Assembly (NCBI RefSeq): GCF_016461955.1
Contig: NZ_JADMNM010000004.1
Location: 124,001 to 188,000, forward strand
Source: Qipengyuania sp. YIM B01966
GTDB lineage: Bacteria > Pseudomonadota > Alphaproteobacteria > Sphingomonadales > Sphingomonadaceae
Length of the DNA: 64,000 nucleotides
Direction: 5' to 3'
Shown: positions 1 through 8,721 of the stretch, one piece after another
Layout: every line of letters starts with the position of its first letter
Numbering within the stretch: the first letter of the stretch is position 1
Notes under the pieces: generated by a model
Database searches by the model: none
Told to the model about the DNA's origin: nothing
Seen by the model: the letters and a program-made list of their open reading frames with translations, nothing else
Translations under genes and position numbers: made by a program

Positions 1-54
1 ATGGATCGCGACCAGCGCCCTGACCTGCCTGCCACCCCGGCTCCGGCCCTCTGA
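1..54 (+). CDS. Possible C-terminal end of cytochrome b (partial)
   Basis: One reading frame enters from the left edge and stops at a TGA 28 bases before the cytochrome c1 gene. Its 17 visible residues are polar and Pro/Ala-rich, as expected for the tail of a cytochrome b whose gene normally precedes cytochrome c1 in the fbc/pet operon. This is inferred from position only. Another frame ends earlier, and the cytochrome c1 frame itself is also open to the edge, so the assignment is weak. Confidence 0.35.
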   Translation: MDRDQRPDLPATPAPAL

Positions 55-82
55 CGAATTTGCGAATTGGAAAGCGCCTGAC

Positions 83-946
83 ATGATCCGCCTCTTCGGT
101 ATCCTCGCCGGCCTGTTCTTCGCGCTCGCATCGCTGTGGGCGTTCGTCTTCGGGGCGGGCACCGTCATCAGCCAGGGCCATCTGGTGGAGCCGACGGCCG
201 AACACGAGTTTCATCTGTTGCCGCGCGATGCGAATCTTCCGACAGATGGCGCGTTCGGCAAATGGGACGTCGCGCAGCTGCAACGCGGCATGCAGGTCTA
301 CAAGGAAGTCTGCGCCGCCTGTCATGGGTTGAAATATGTCGCCTTCCGTGACCTCGAGGCGCTCGGCTATAACGAAGCCGAAGTGAAGGCGATCGCGGCC
401 GGCTTCCAAGTGCCGGGCGTCGATCCCAACACTGGCGAGGCGGCGCTACGCCCCGGCCTGCCGACCGACAAGTTCCCCTCGCCCTATCCCAACGCGATCG
501 CGGCGGCGGCGGCGAACAACAATGCCATCCCGCCCGACCTGTCGCTGATCACCAAGGCGCGGCATGACGGGCCCAATTACGTTTATTCGTTGCTGACCGG
601 TTACGGGCAGATTCCGGGTGAGCTGAAGCGCGAATTCCCTGCCTTCTCGACCCCGGGCGGGTTGCATTTCAATCGGTATTTCCCGACGCTCAACCTCGCC
701 ATGGCCCCGCCGCTGACGGCGGATGGGCAGGTGACCTATGCCGAAGGCCAGCCCAAGCCGACGGTCGACCAGATGGCGCGCGATGTTGCCGCGTTCCTGA
801 CCTGGACCGCCGAACCCAAGCTGGTCGAACGCAAGCAGACTGGCTGGCCGGTGCTGGGCTTCCTGCTGTTCGCTACGGTGCTCGCTTTCCTGGCCAAGAA
901 GCAGATCTGGGCGCGGCTGAAGCGTCCCGGTCACCACGGCGCCTGA
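83..946 (+). CDS. petC: Cytochrome c1 of the bc1 complex
   Basis: This is the haem-c subunit of ubiquinol-cytochrome c reductase. It carries electrons from the Rieske protein to soluble or membrane cytochrome c on the periplasmic side. The 287-residue protein starts with a hydrophobic export segment (about residues 1-25). The haem attachment motif CAACH lies near residue 84, with a candidate Met axial ligand in MAPPL near residue 211. A single C-terminal membrane anchor (about 255-275) is followed by basic residues, the usual c1 layout. The ATG has a GGAAAG ribosome binding site 8 bases upstream. The Rieske and cytochrome b genes would lie off the left edge. Confidence 0.95.
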   Translation: MIRLFGILAGLFFALASLWAFVFGAGTVISQGHLVEPTAEHEFHLLPRDANLPTDGAFGKWDVAQLQRGMQVYKEVCAACHGLKYVAFRDLEALGYNEAEVKAIAAGFQVPGVDPNTGEAALRPGLPTDKFPSPYPNAIAAAAANNNAIPPDLSLITKARHDGPNYVYSLLTGYGQIPGELKREFPAFSTPGGLHFNRYFPTLNLAMAPPLTADGQVTYAEGQPKPTVDQMARDVAAFLTWTAEPKLVERKQTGWPVLGFLLFATVLAFLAKKQIWARLKRPGHHGA

Positions 947-985
947 TCCGGCCCGCGCCGGCCCGACCTGGCGCGCGGCGGATTG

Positions 986-1522
986 ATGACGAGGGCTGAT
1001 CTCACTGGACTCGTGAGGACCGTGCCGGATTTTCCGGCCCCGGGCGTGTTGTTCCGCGATATCACCACGCTGCTTGCCGATGGGCCTGGCTTTGCCGCCG
1101 CCTGCGGCGCACTGGCCGCACTGGCGACCCCGCTTCGCCCTTCGCTGATTGCGGGGATCGAGGCGCGCGGGTTCGTTTTCGGCGCGGCGCTGGCGAGCCG
1201 TCTGGGGCTCGGCTTCATCCCGATCCGCAAGCCAGGCAAGCTCCCGGTGCCGACCCTCCACCGCGACTATGCGCTCGAATATGGCACCGGTCGGCTCGAA
1301 CTCGACCCAACCAGCATCCCGCCGGGCGCGCGCGTACTGTTGGTTGACGACCTGCTGGCGACCGGCGGCACCGCGCTCGCCGCGGCCGCGTTGCTGCGCG
1401 AAGCGGGCGCGGTGGTGACCGATGCCCTGTTCGTCATCGATCTGCCCGATCTCGGCGGCACAGCGCGGCTTGCGGCAGAAGGCGTGCAGATGCAGGCGCT
1501 GATGACATTTCCTGGCCAATGA
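986..1522 (+). CDS. apt: Adenine phosphoribosyltransferase
   Basis: This purine-salvage enzyme makes AMP from adenine and PRPP in the cytoplasm. The 178-residue length is typical. The N-terminal VRTVPDFPAPGVLFRDIT segment and the PRPP-binding loop VLLVDDLLATGGT (about residues 115-127) are diagnostic for the family. I chose the ATG; a TTG one codon earlier is possible. It follows cytochrome c1 by about 40 bases and may be co-transcribed with it. Confidence 0.95.
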   Translation: MTRADLTGLVRTVPDFPAPGVLFRDITTLLADGPGFAAACGALAALATPLRPSLIAGIEARGFVFGAALASRLGLGFIPIRKPGKLPVPTLHRDYALEYGTGRLELDPTSIPPGARVLLVDDLLATGGTALAAAALLREAGAVVTDALFVIDLPDLGGTARLAAEGVQMQALMTFPGQ

Positions 1523-1612
1523 CCAGCGAACCACCCCGCGGCGCGGCAGGGAATGGCTTGACGCGGGCTGCGCGGCGGTGGCAATCGCGCAAGGCACGCC
1601 GCAAGGCTGCGC

Positions 1613-1686
1613 GCGGGTATAGCATAGTGGTAATGCTCTAGCCTTCCAAGCTAGCTAGGCGGGTTCGATTCCCGCTACCCGCTCCA
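1613..1686 (+). tRNA. tRNA-Gly (anticodon TCC)
   Basis: A cloverleaf folds by eye. The 7-bp acceptor stem pairs GCGGGTA with TACCCGC, followed by discriminator T and an encoded CCA. The anticodon stem CTAGC/GCTAG encloses loop CTTCCAA with anticodon TCC at 1645-1647. The T arm carries GGTTCGATTCC. It sits 28 bases before the ileS start on the same strand. Confidence 0.97.
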
Positions 1687-1714
1687 GCCCTTTGCCGCTA
1701 AGGCGCGCGCCAGT

Positions 1715-4630
1715 ATGAGCGCGCCCGAGAACACCGACACGCCCGATTGGCGGAATACCGTCTTCCTGCCGAAAACCGACTTCCCGATGAAGGCGGGTCT
1801 GCCGCAGAAGGAACCGGGCATTCTCGCGCGCTGGCAGGCCGAGGGGCTCTATCGTCAGCTCCGCGAAGCGCGCGCCGGGCGCGAGAAGTTCATCCTCCAC
1901 GATGGCCCGCCTTACGCCAATGGCGAAATCCATATCGGCCATGCGCTCAACCACGTGCTCAAGGACATGGTTGTGCGCACGCAGAGCCTGCTCGGCAAGG
2001 ACGCGCCCTATGTTCCCGGCTGGGACTGCCACGGCCTGCCAATCGAATGGAAGGTCGAGGAACAGTACCGCAAGAGGAAGCTGAACAAGGACGAGGTGCC
2101 GGCCGACGAATTCCGCGCCGAATGCCGCGCCTATGCCGCGCAATGGGTCGATGTGCAGCGCGAGCAGCTCAAGCGGCTCGGGATCGGCGGCGATTGGGAC
2201 AATCCGTACCTCACGATGGATTTCGCCGCCGAGGCGGTCATCGTGCGCGAATTGCTCAAATTCGCCGAGACCGGCCAGCTCTATCGCGGCGCCAAGCCGG
2301 TGATGTGGAGCCCGGTCGAAAAGACCGCGCTGGCCGAGGCGGAGGTTGAATACGAAGATATCACCTCGACCCAGATCGACGTGGCGTTCGAAATCACCGA
2401 GAGTCCTATTGCGGAGCTGGTCGGCGCGCACGCGGTGGTATGGACGACGACGCCGTGGACGATCCCGGTCAATCAGGCTTTGGCCTATGGGCCGGAGGTT
2501 GAGTACGTGATTGTTAGCTTTCCGAGCGCCCGTTTCTTGGTGGCGCGGGAACTCGCTGCCGAATTTGTCAGCCGTATCACCAGCAGTCCAGTGGACGCAC
2601 CGTTTCGGCCCTGGGAAGAAGCAAATGACTGGAGCGAACAATTAAAGCCGGTCAAAGGTTCAGACCTCGCCGGAACCCTGGCCCGCCACCCGATGCACCA
2701 TCTCGGCGGGTTCTTCGCCAAGCCGCGCCCGTTCCTGCCGGGCGATTTCGTCACCACCGACAGCGGTACGGGCCTCGTCCACATGGCCCCCGACCATGGC
2801 GAGGACGATTTCCTGCTCTGCCGCGAACACGGGATCGAGCCGGTCTTCGCGGTCGAGGGGGATGGCAGATATCGCGCCGACTGGGGCTGGCTCGGCGGGC
2901 AGGGGAGCGTCATCAACCCCAAGTTCAACGCGCCTGACGGGCCGATCTGCGCCGATCTGGCCGAGGCCGGAGCGCTGCTGGCGGCGAGCGCGGATTATCG
3001 CCATTCCTACCCCCATTCGTGGCGGTCCAAGGCGAAGGTCATCTTCCGTGCTACGGCGCAATGGTTCGTGCCGATGGACAAGGTGCTGACTCACCTGCCT
3101 GCCAAGACCCGCGCCGAGAAGAAGTGGGAAAACGAAGGCGGCGCGATCAATCCGGCGGATGAGGGCCTGTGCGCTTCGCCCACCTTGCGCGAAGCGGCGC
3201 TGGGCGAGATCGAGCGGGTGCGCTTCTATCCCGAAAAGGGCCGCAACCGGATCGGCAGCATGGTCGCCGGCCGGCCCGACTGGGTGCTCAGCCGCCAGCG
3301 CGCCTGGGGCGTGCCGATCACCTTATTCGTCGACCGCAAGAGCGGCGAATATCTGGTCGACGGCGCGGTCAATGCGCGGATCGTTGCCGCCATCCATCAG
3401 GGCGGGGTCGATGCGTGGAGCGACGCCAATGCGGCAGAGTTCCTCGGCCCGGAACGGGACCCGGCGGATTACGAGCGGGTCACCGACATTCTCGACGTGT
3501 GGTTCGATTCCGGGTGCACGCACGCCTTTGTGCTTGAGAGCGGGCGCTGGCCAGACCTGACCTGGCCGGCCGATCTGTATCTCGAGGGCAGCGACCAGCA
3601 TCGCGGCTGGTTCCAATCGAGCTTGCTCGAAAGCTGCGGCACCCGCGGCCGCGCCCCTTACGATGCGGTGCTGACGCACGGCTTCACCATGGCCAGCGAC
3701 GGGCGCAAGATGTCGAAGAGCCTCGGCAATACCGTCGATCCAAACAAGGTCATGGAAACCTACGGTGCGGACATCATCCGCCTGTGGGCGCTGTCGGTCG
3801 ATTTCACCGAGGACCACCGGATCGGCGACGAAATCCTCAAGGGCGTGGCCGACCAGTATCGCAAGCTTCGCAACACCTTCCGCTATCTGCTCGGCGCGCT
3901 CGACGGGTTCGACGAAGGCGAGCGCGTCGCGCCCGAAGCGATGCCCGAATTGGAGCGCTACGTGCTGGCGCTGCTTGCCACGCTGGACCAGACCTTGCGC
4001 AATGCGGCGGAAGGATACGATTTCAACACCTATGTCCGCGCGCTGGCCGAGTTCTGCAACGAGGATCTGTCGGCGTTCTTCTTCGATATCCGCAAAGACA
4101 GCCTCTATTGCGATGCGCCCGACGACCCGCGCCGCCGCGCATGTCGGACGGTGCTCGACACGCTGTTTCACGCGCTGGTCCGCTATGCCGCGCCGGTGCT
4201 GGTGTTCACTGCCGAAGAGGTGTGGGGCAGCCGCTATCAGCAAGGGGGCAGCGTCCATCTGCTTGAATGGCCCGACCTGCCGGTGGTGCCGGCCGATGAT
4301 ATGCTGTTCGCCCGCTGGAACGCTATCCGCGGCCTGCGCACCGAAGCCTATGAAGCGATCGAGCCGCTGCGGCGCGACAAGGTGCTGGGCTCCGGCCTCG
4401 AAGCCGAAGTCAGCCTGCCCGCCGATGCGGCCGGCACTGCAGACGATCTCGACCTTGCCGAATTGTTCATCACCGCGTCAGTGGCGATCAGTGATGGCGA
4501 CGCGGTGCAGGTAACCCGGACCGATCATCACAAATGCGGCCGCTGCTGGCGCCATCTGCCCGAAGTGGCCGAAACCGGCGCGCTGTGCGGCCGCTGCGCC
4601 GATGTGGTCAGCGAAGGGCACACGGAATGA
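1715..4630 (+). CDS. ileS: Isoleucyl-tRNA synthetase
   Basis: This class I aminoacyl-tRNA synthetase (971 residues) charges tRNA-Ile and edits Val-tRNA-Ile. The HIGH-type motif (GEIHIGHALN) is near residue 70. The CP1 editing domain has the VWTTTPWTIP signature near residue 242, and KMSKS (GRKMSKSLGN) is near residue 665. The C-terminal zinc finger is built from paired CxxC motifs (CGRCW and CGRCA). The stop overlaps the lspA start by ATGA, so the two are translationally coupled. A stretch of about 170 bases inside CP1 (2500-2670) has unusual codons for this gene, including a TTA leucine. Confidence 0.97.
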   Translation: MSAPENTDTPDWRNTVFLPKTDFPMKAGLPQKEPGILARWQAEGLYRQLREARAGREKFILHDGPPYANGEIHIGHALNHVLKDMVVRTQSLLGKDAPYVPGWDCHGLPIEWKVEEQYRKRKLNKDEVPADEFRAECRAYAAQWVDVQREQLKRLGIGGDWDNPYLTMDFAAEAVIVRELLKFAETGQLYRGAKPVMWSPVEKTALAEAEVEYEDITSTQIDVAFEITESPIAELVGAHAVVWTTTPWTIPVNQALAYGPEVEYVIVSFPSARFLVARELAAEFVSRITSSPVDAPFRPWEEANDWSEQLKPVKGSDLAGTLARHPMHHLGGFFAKPRPFLPGDFVTTDSGTGLVHMAPDHGEDDFLLCREHGIEPVFAVEGDGRYRADWGWLGGQGSVINPKFNAPDGPICADLAEAGALLAASADYRHSYPHSWRSKAKVIFRATAQWFVPMDKVLTHLPAKTRAEKKWENEGGAINPADEGLCASPTLREAALGEIERVRFYPEKGRNRIGSMVAGRPDWVLSRQRAWGVPITLFVDRKSGEYLVDGAVNARIVAAIHQGGVDAWSDANAAEFLGPERDPADYERVTDILDVWFDSGCTHAFVLESGRWPDLTWPADLYLEGSDQHRGWFQSSLLESCGTRGRAPYDAVLTHGFTMASDGRKMSKSLGNTVDPNKVMETYGADIIRLWALSVDFTEDHRIGDEILKGVADQYRKLRNTFRYLLGALDGFDEGERVAPEAMPELERYVLALLATLDQTLRNAAEGYDFNTYVRALAEFCNEDLSAFFFDIRKDSLYCDAPDDPRRRACRTVLDTLFHALVRYAAPVLVFTAEEVWGSRYQQGGSVHLLEWPDLPVVPADDMLFARWNAIRGLRTEAYEAIEPLRRDKVLGSGLEAEVSLPADAAGTADDLDLAELFITASVAISDGDAVQVTRTDHHKCGRCWRHLPEVAETGALCGRCADVVSEGHTE

Positions 4631-5160
4631 ACCCGGTCAAGCGAAACCGCCTGACCGGATTGGCGCTGGCGCTCCTGATCTTTGCCGTCGATCAATGGAG
4701 CAAATGGTGGGTCACCGGCCCGCTCGGCATCAACCAGATTGGCGATTACCGCGAGATCCTGCCATTCTTCGACCTGCGCTATGTTCGCAATTACGGTGTT
4801 TCGCTGGGGATGTTCGAGGCGACCTCGCCCGAGATGCGCTGGGCGCTGGTGGCGGTCACCGGGTTTATCGCGCTGATCGTGACGGTGTGGATGCTGCGCG
4901 AGAGAAGCTGGAGCGAAATTCTCGGCCTGTCGCTGATCCTCGGCGGGGCACTGGGCAATATCCGCGACCGCTATCGCGACGGCTTCGTCACCGATTTTGC
5001 CGATCTGCACATTGGCGAATTCCGCCCATTCATGATCTTTAACGTCGCCGATGCGGCGATCACCATCGGGGTTCTGATAATCCTTGCCCGTTCGTTCTTC
5101 GTGCGCGACAAGGATGACGACAAGACCCGACAATCGGCGCCCGGCGCCGCGGAGAGCTGA
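4627..5160 (+). CDS. lspA: Lipoprotein signal peptidase (signal peptidase II)
   Basis: This inner-membrane aspartyl protease removes the signal peptide from diacylglyceryl-modified prolipoproteins. The 177-residue protein has four hydrophobic segments. One conserved block is FDLRYVRNYGVSLGMF, where many family members have N-x-G-x-(A/S)F-(G/S). The catalytic-Asp blocks are GGALGNIRDR and VTDFADLH, followed by FNVADAAI. It overlaps ileS by four bases and is followed three bases later by a lipoprotein gene that is itself a substrate for this pathway. An in-frame upstream ATG inside ileS is not used here. Confidence 0.95.
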   Translation: MNPVKRNRLTGLALALLIFAVDQWSKWWVTGPLGINQIGDYREILPFFDLRYVRNYGVSLGMFEATSPEMRWALVAVTGFIALIVTVWMLRERSWSEILGLSLILGGALGNIRDRYRDGFVTDFADLHIGEFRPFMIFNVADAAITIGVLIILARSFFVRDKDDDKTRQSAPGAAES

Positions 5161-5163
5161 TAG

Positions 5164-5568
5164 ATGCGTAAGACCCTTCCCGCCCTGATCCTTGGCACCG
5201 CGCTGCTTGGCGGCTGTGCCAGCGGCGGCCTGTTCAACCGCAACGCGCCTGACGAATTTGCCGTCCAGCGCCAGGCGCCGCTGGTGGTGCCGCCCGATTT
5301 CAACCTCGCCCCGCCCGCCCCCGGCGCCCCGCGCCCGGCCGAAGGCACCGCCGCCGATCAGGCGCTCGAGGCGCTGTTTGGCGGCCCCGCGCCGCGCAGC
5401 CAGGTTGAAACCAGCCTGCTCGAACGCGCCGGGACGGTGGCCCCGTCGATCCGCTCGACCGTGGGCGATCCCGATACGCATACCGTCGCCAAAGGGCGGG
5501 TGACGCGCGACATCCTCGCCGCGCCCGAAGGCGATGGTGGCGCGGCGCAGGCGGTTATTCCGTCCTGA
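5164..5568 (+). CDS. bamF: DUF3035 lipoprotein, BamF-like
   Basis: This small lipoprotein (134 residues) has a clear lipobox (LLGGC, Cys near residue 19). The family-defining stretch NAPDEFAVQRQAPLVVPPDF follows, then Pro/Ala-rich disordered sequence. DUF3035 proteins are the alphaproteobacterial BamF component of the outer-membrane beta-barrel assembly complex in Caulobacter. The role here is transferred from that family. Its position directly after lspA is the usual alphaproteobacterial arrangement and suggests ileS-lspA-bamF is one operon. Confidence 0.8.
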   Translation: MRKTLPALILGTALLGGCASGGLFNRNAPDEFAVQRQAPLVVPPDFNLAPPAPGAPRPAEGTAADQALEALFGGPAPRSQVETSLLERAGTVAPSIRSTVGDPDTHTVAKGRVTRDILAAPEGDGGAAQAVIPS

Positions 5569-5598
5569 GCCAGCCCTGTTTGAGACTGGCGGGCCGGG

Positions 5599-6906
5599 TC
5601 AGTCCTGCGGGATGATCCGGCTGACCAGCAGCTTGTCGATCTTGCGGCCGTCCATGTCGACGACCTCGAACCGCCAGTTCTGATCGACGAAGCTTTCGCC
5701 TTCTTCGGGAAGTTTTTTGACCACCCACAGCGCGTAGCCGGCGGCGGTGGCAAATTCGTGTCCTTCGGGAAAATCGAGGCCCAGCCGCTCGGCCAGCACA
5801 TCGACCGGCACCGCGCCTGAAATCAGCAGCGATCCGTCCTCGCGCTCGACGATTGATGGCAGTTCGCCCTGATCCTGATCCGAGACAAAATCGCCGACCA
5901 GTGCGGTCAATAGGTCGGCCGGGGTAACGATCCCGTCGAGATGGCCATATTCGTCGTGAACCATGGCCATCGCCACGTCGGACGCCTGGAGGATGCGCAG
6001 CGCGTCCATCGCATCGAGCTGGTCGGGGATGATCGCGGGCTTGCGCATCAGCCGGGCAAAGTCGATCTTGCGGCCCGTCACCAGCTCGGCCAGCACTTCG
6101 CGCACCTTGACCACGCCGACGACCTTGTCGGGCGAACCATCGGCCACGGGCAGCAGCGAATGTGGGCTCTGTTCGATGGTTTCGCGAATGGCGAATTCAT
6201 TGGCCCCGATATCGATCCAGTCGATCTCGGGGCGCGGGGTCATCAGGCTACGCACAGGTCGTTCGGCGAGGCGCACCACGCCCGCAAGGATCGCGTGCTG
6301 TTCGTGCTCGATCACGCCCGACCGGGTCGCGTCGGCAAAGATCATCTGGAGCTCTTCGGCGGTCACCGCGGGCTCGCCGCCGCCGCCGATACCGAGGAGC
6401 CGGATCAAAAGGGCCGAGCTTTTGTCGAGCAACCACACGAGGGGCGCGGCCACCCGGGCGATCAGTGCCATCGGGCGCGACATGACTGTGGCGATCGGCA
6501 GCGCGGCCCGCAGCGCGACCTGCTTGGGCACCAGTTCGCCCACCACCAGGCTGAAATAGGTGGTGAGGCCGATCACCACCGCAAAGCCGACTTGCGGGGC
6601 ATAGGCCGCCGGCACGCCGGCTGCGGCCAGCCGCTCGCCTACCGGGCCGCCGAGGCTGGCACCCGAATAGGCGCCGGCGATGATGCCGACCAGCGTGATG
6701 CCGATCTGCACGGTCGACAGGAATTTGCCCGGATCGGCCGCCAGTTCGAGCGCGGTCTGTGCACCGGTGCTGCCGTCATCGGCGGCGGTCCGCAAATGCG
6801 CGGTCCGCGCCGATACGATGGCCAGTTCCGACATGGCAAAGACGCCATTCAGCACGATGAGCCCGGCGATGATGGCAAGGTCGGTCCAGGGAAACGGTGT
6901 CACCAT
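5599..6906 (-). CDS. CNNM/CorC family membrane protein (hemolysin-like, CBS pair)
   Basis: A 435-residue protein with the classic three-part layout. An N-terminal DUF21/CNNM membrane domain (about 1-190) contains SELAIVSAR and GELVPKQVALR. A cytoplasmic CBS pair (about 210-335) includes MTPRPEIDWID, followed by a C-terminal CorC/HlyC domain (about 350-430). Relatives act in Mg2+/Co2+ homeostasis; many are annotated TlyC or hemolysin without evidence of toxicity. It is convergent with bamF, leaving 30 bases between the stops. The exact transported ion is not evident from sequence. Confidence 0.9.
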   Translation of the reverse strand: MVTPFPWTDLAIIAGLIVLNGVFAMSELAIVSARTAHLRTAADDGSTGAQTALELAADPGKFLSTVQIGITLVGIIAGAYSGASLGGPVGERLAAAGVPAAYAPQVGFAVVIGLTTYFSLVVGELVPKQVALRAALPIATVMSRPMALIARVAAPLVWLLDKSSALLIRLLGIGGGGEPAVTAEELQMIFADATRSGVIEHEQHAILAGVVRLAERPVRSLMTPRPEIDWIDIGANEFAIRETIEQSPHSLLPVADGSPDKVVGVVKVREVLAELVTGRKIDFARLMRKPAIIPDQLDAMDALRILQASDVAMAMVHDEYGHLDGIVTPADLLTALVGDFVSDQDQGELPSIVEREDGSLLISGAVPVDVLAERLGLDFPEGHEFATAAGYALWVVKKLPEEGESFVDQNWRFEVVDMDGRKIDKLLVSRIIPQD

Positions 6907-7014
6907 GCCGCGCTAGCACAAAAGCCGTTTGGTGCCAGCATTCGCTGATCCACCCGGAGCGGGAACATAAACGCCGGGAAGAGGGTTTGGCGGGTCAAGG
7001 CGCGCGTGGGCGTA

Positions 7015-7045
7015 TTCACAGCGGCGGGGTGGTCCTCGCTAAGAT
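7015..7045 (+). promoter_or_regulatory. Candidate promoter of the OmpA-like lipoprotein gene
   Basis: TTCACA (7015-7020) and TAAGAT (7040-7045) are separated by 19 bases, longer than optimal. The -10-like hexamer recurs nine bases further on because of a tandem repeat. This is by-eye matching only. Confidence 0.3.
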
Positions 7046-7056
7046 AACTAAGATAA
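7039..7056 (+). repeat. Perfect tandem 9-bp duplication (CTAAGATAA x2)
   Basis: CTAAGATAA occurs twice head-to-tail, directly before the AAGGAAAAGGGA ribosome binding region of the OmpA-like gene. Each copy supplies a TAAGAT hexamer that could act as a -10 element, so the duplication may create two start sites. It is AT-rich against a GC-rich background. Confidence 0.7.
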
Positions 7057-7076
7057 CAAGGAAAAGGGACCAAGCG

Positions 7077-7760
7077 ATGAAGAAATCCCGGATGTTTACC
7101 GCCAGCCTCGCAGCCGTGTCGCTGCTGGGCGTTTCGGCGTGCGTGACCGACCCGAATACCGGCGAACAGAAGATTTCCCGTGCGGCCATTGGCGGCGCAG
7201 GCGGCACCGCACTTGGCTATTTGCTGGGCGGCGTCATCGGCGGCAAGACTGCGCGGATTATCGGCGCGGGCCTTGGCGGCGTGGCCGGTGGAGTGGTCGG
7301 TTACCGGATGGACCAGCAGATTCGTGAACTGCGTGAAACCACCGCTGGTTCGGGCGTTGATGTCACCGAAATCAACAACGGTCAGGCGATCCTGGTCAAC
7401 CTGCCCGACGGCGTGACCTTCGGGACGGGTTCGTATTCGATCAGCCCGACCTTCCAGACTACGCTGAACCAGGTCGCGCAGAGCCTGCAGCAATACCCCA
7501 GCAGCTTGGTTGACGTTTATGGTCACACCGATACGGTCGGTTCGGCCACGTCGAACCAGCGCCTGTCGGAACAGCGCGCTCAGGCCGTCGCCGACTATCT
7601 GTCGAATCAGGGCGTCAACCGCACGCGTATCCGCTGGCAGGGTTATGGTGAAACGCAGCTGCGCGTGCGCACCGGCGACAATGTTGCCGAACCGCTCAAC
7701 CGCCGCGTCGAAATCGTCATCACGCCGATCACGCAGGCGGACGTGAACGCCGCCCGCTAA
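7077..7760 (+). CDS. OmpA-family outer-membrane lipoprotein (YiaD/Pal-like)
   Basis: A 227-residue precursor with signal peptide and lipobox (GVSAC). A glycine-zipper region follows (about 40-80, [14 protein letters not shown]), then an OmpA peptidoglycan-binding domain (about 115-220). That domain has [14 protein letters not shown] and [13 protein letters not shown], and ends with NRRVEIVI. Glycine zipper plus OmpA resembles YiaD/Pal-type proteins that tie the outer membrane to peptidoglycan. I chose the ATG after a GGAAAAGGGA site; an upstream in-frame extension lacks a signal sequence and is not credible. A strong terminator follows. Confidence 0.9.
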   Translation: MKKSRMFTASLAAVSLLGVSACVTDPNTGEQKISRAAIGGAGGTALGYLLGGVIGGKTARIIGAGLGGVAGGVVGYRMDQQIRELRETTAGSGVDVTEINNGQAILVNLPDGVTFGTGSYSISPTFQTTLNQVAQSLQQYPSSLVDVYGHTDTVGSATSNQRLSEQRAQAVADYLSNQGVNRTRIRWQGYGETQLRVRTGDNVAEPLNRRVEIVITPITQADVNAAR

Positions 7761-7803
7761 TCGGCTGCATTACGCAAACCTTCCGCCCAATCCCGCGGAG
7801 AGA

Positions 7804-7831
7804 GGCCGGGGCCATTCGCCCCGGCCTTTTT
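7804..7831 (+). terminator. Rho-independent terminator after the OmpA-like gene
   Basis: A 9-bp perfect GC stem (GGCCGGGGC / GCCCCGGCC) with a 5-base loop is followed by TTTTT. It lies 44 bases past the OmpA-like stop, in the space before the convergent CysQ-type gene. Confidence 0.9.
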
Positions 7832-7839
7832 GCGTGGCG

Positions 7840-8619
7840 CTATCGGCTCAAGCGCGCCGCGCGGGCCGCGAGATGCTCGACCGCGGCGGCGTGAATGCCC
7901 GGCGCGCTGACCAGCAGGCCGAACGCGCGCGGGTCGCGTTTGTTGTAATTGAGCGGGCGGCCGAACGCATCGGTTACTGCTGCGCCTGCCTCGCGCGCGA
8001 TCAGCGCGGCGGCGGCGATGTCCCATTCAAACCCCCAGCGCACCGTCGCCACCAGATCGGCGGCGCCGGCGGCGACCATGGCGATCCGCAGCGCGATCGA
8101 ATTGGGCTTGGCGACCAGCGCCAGATCGCGGTCCTCACGGGCGAGCGAATCGGCGGGGACGCGCGCACCGGCAAACAGCGTGCGCTCCTTAACGGCAAGC
8201 TGCGTCCCGTTACGCTCCGCGCCCTGCCCCGATATACCGACCCATTCCTCGCCCCGCGCGGGTGCCACCAGGATACCGATCAGCGGCCGGTTATTGCTGA
8301 TCAGCGCCACCGACACCGCCCAGCCTGGTCGGCCACGGATGAAATCGCGCGTCCCGTCGATCGGATCGACCAGCCAGATGAGATCCCTCCCCAGCCGCGC
8401 CGGATCGTCAGCGGTTTCCTCCGACAGCCAGCCCGCCGCCGGAAGCAGCGCCCCCAATTCGCGGCGCAGGAAGCCATCGACTGCGAGATCGGCGGCACAC
8501 ACCGGGTTGCCGGGGCTCTTCTCCCACACTTCGGGCGCATGGCCTGCACCGGGCCATTGATCATACGCAATCCGCCCGGCCTCGCGGGCAATCTCCATCA
8601 GGCGCTGGCGGTCGATCAT
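7840..8619 (-). CDS. cysQ: Inositol monophosphatase-family phosphatase, CysQ-like 3'(2'),5'-bisphosphate nucleotidase
   Basis: A 259-residue member of the Mg2+-dependent, Li+-sensitive phosphatase superfamily. The metal-binding residues are visible as EE in WLSEET, the DPIDGT signature ([12 protein letters not shown]) and a late Asp in FEWDIAAA. CysQ relatives recycle 3'-phosphoadenosine 5'-phosphate from sulfate assimilation; a plain inositol monophosphatase role cannot be excluded. The chosen ATG gives the normal [12 protein letters not shown]-terminus; an ATG eight codons upstream is possible. It is divergent from sucC. Confidence 0.85.
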   Translation of the reverse strand: MIDRQRLMEIAREAGRIAYDQWPGAGHAPEVWEKSPGNPVCAADLAVDGFLRRELGALLPAAGWLSEETADDPARLGRDLIWLVDPIDGTRDFIRGRPGWAVSVALISNNRPLIGILVAPARGEEWVGISGQGAERNGTQLAVKERTLFAGARVPADSLAREDRDLALVAKPNSIALRIAMVAAGAADLVATVRWGFEWDIAAAALIAREAGAAVTDAFGRPLNYNKRDPRAFGLLVSAPGIHAAAVEHLAARAARLSR

Positions 8620-8721
8620 GGCGGGCGCGTGGTGGCCCTCCACGCGGCACTTTTCAAGCGCGGCGTCCTATGCAAAGGCCGGGGCGACTCCCCACGCAGC
8701 AAGGTGAAAAGAGCGCGCGCG

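Noticed and set aside
2-82. Fusion of cytochrome b and c1 into one protein (FbcH style)
   Set aside because: The c1 frame is open to the left edge, but a good ribosome binding site precedes the ATG at 83 and a different frame ends at a stop just upstream. There is too little sequence to claim a fusion.
446-1597. 383-residue - strand frame over cytochrome c1 and apt
   Set aside because: A shadow of two well-recognised genes with no domain and atypical composition.
7834-8721. In-frame extension of sucC by almost 300 residues
   Set aside because: It is antisense to the CysQ-type gene, and the normal SucC N-terminus [12 protein letters not shown] begins at 8722.
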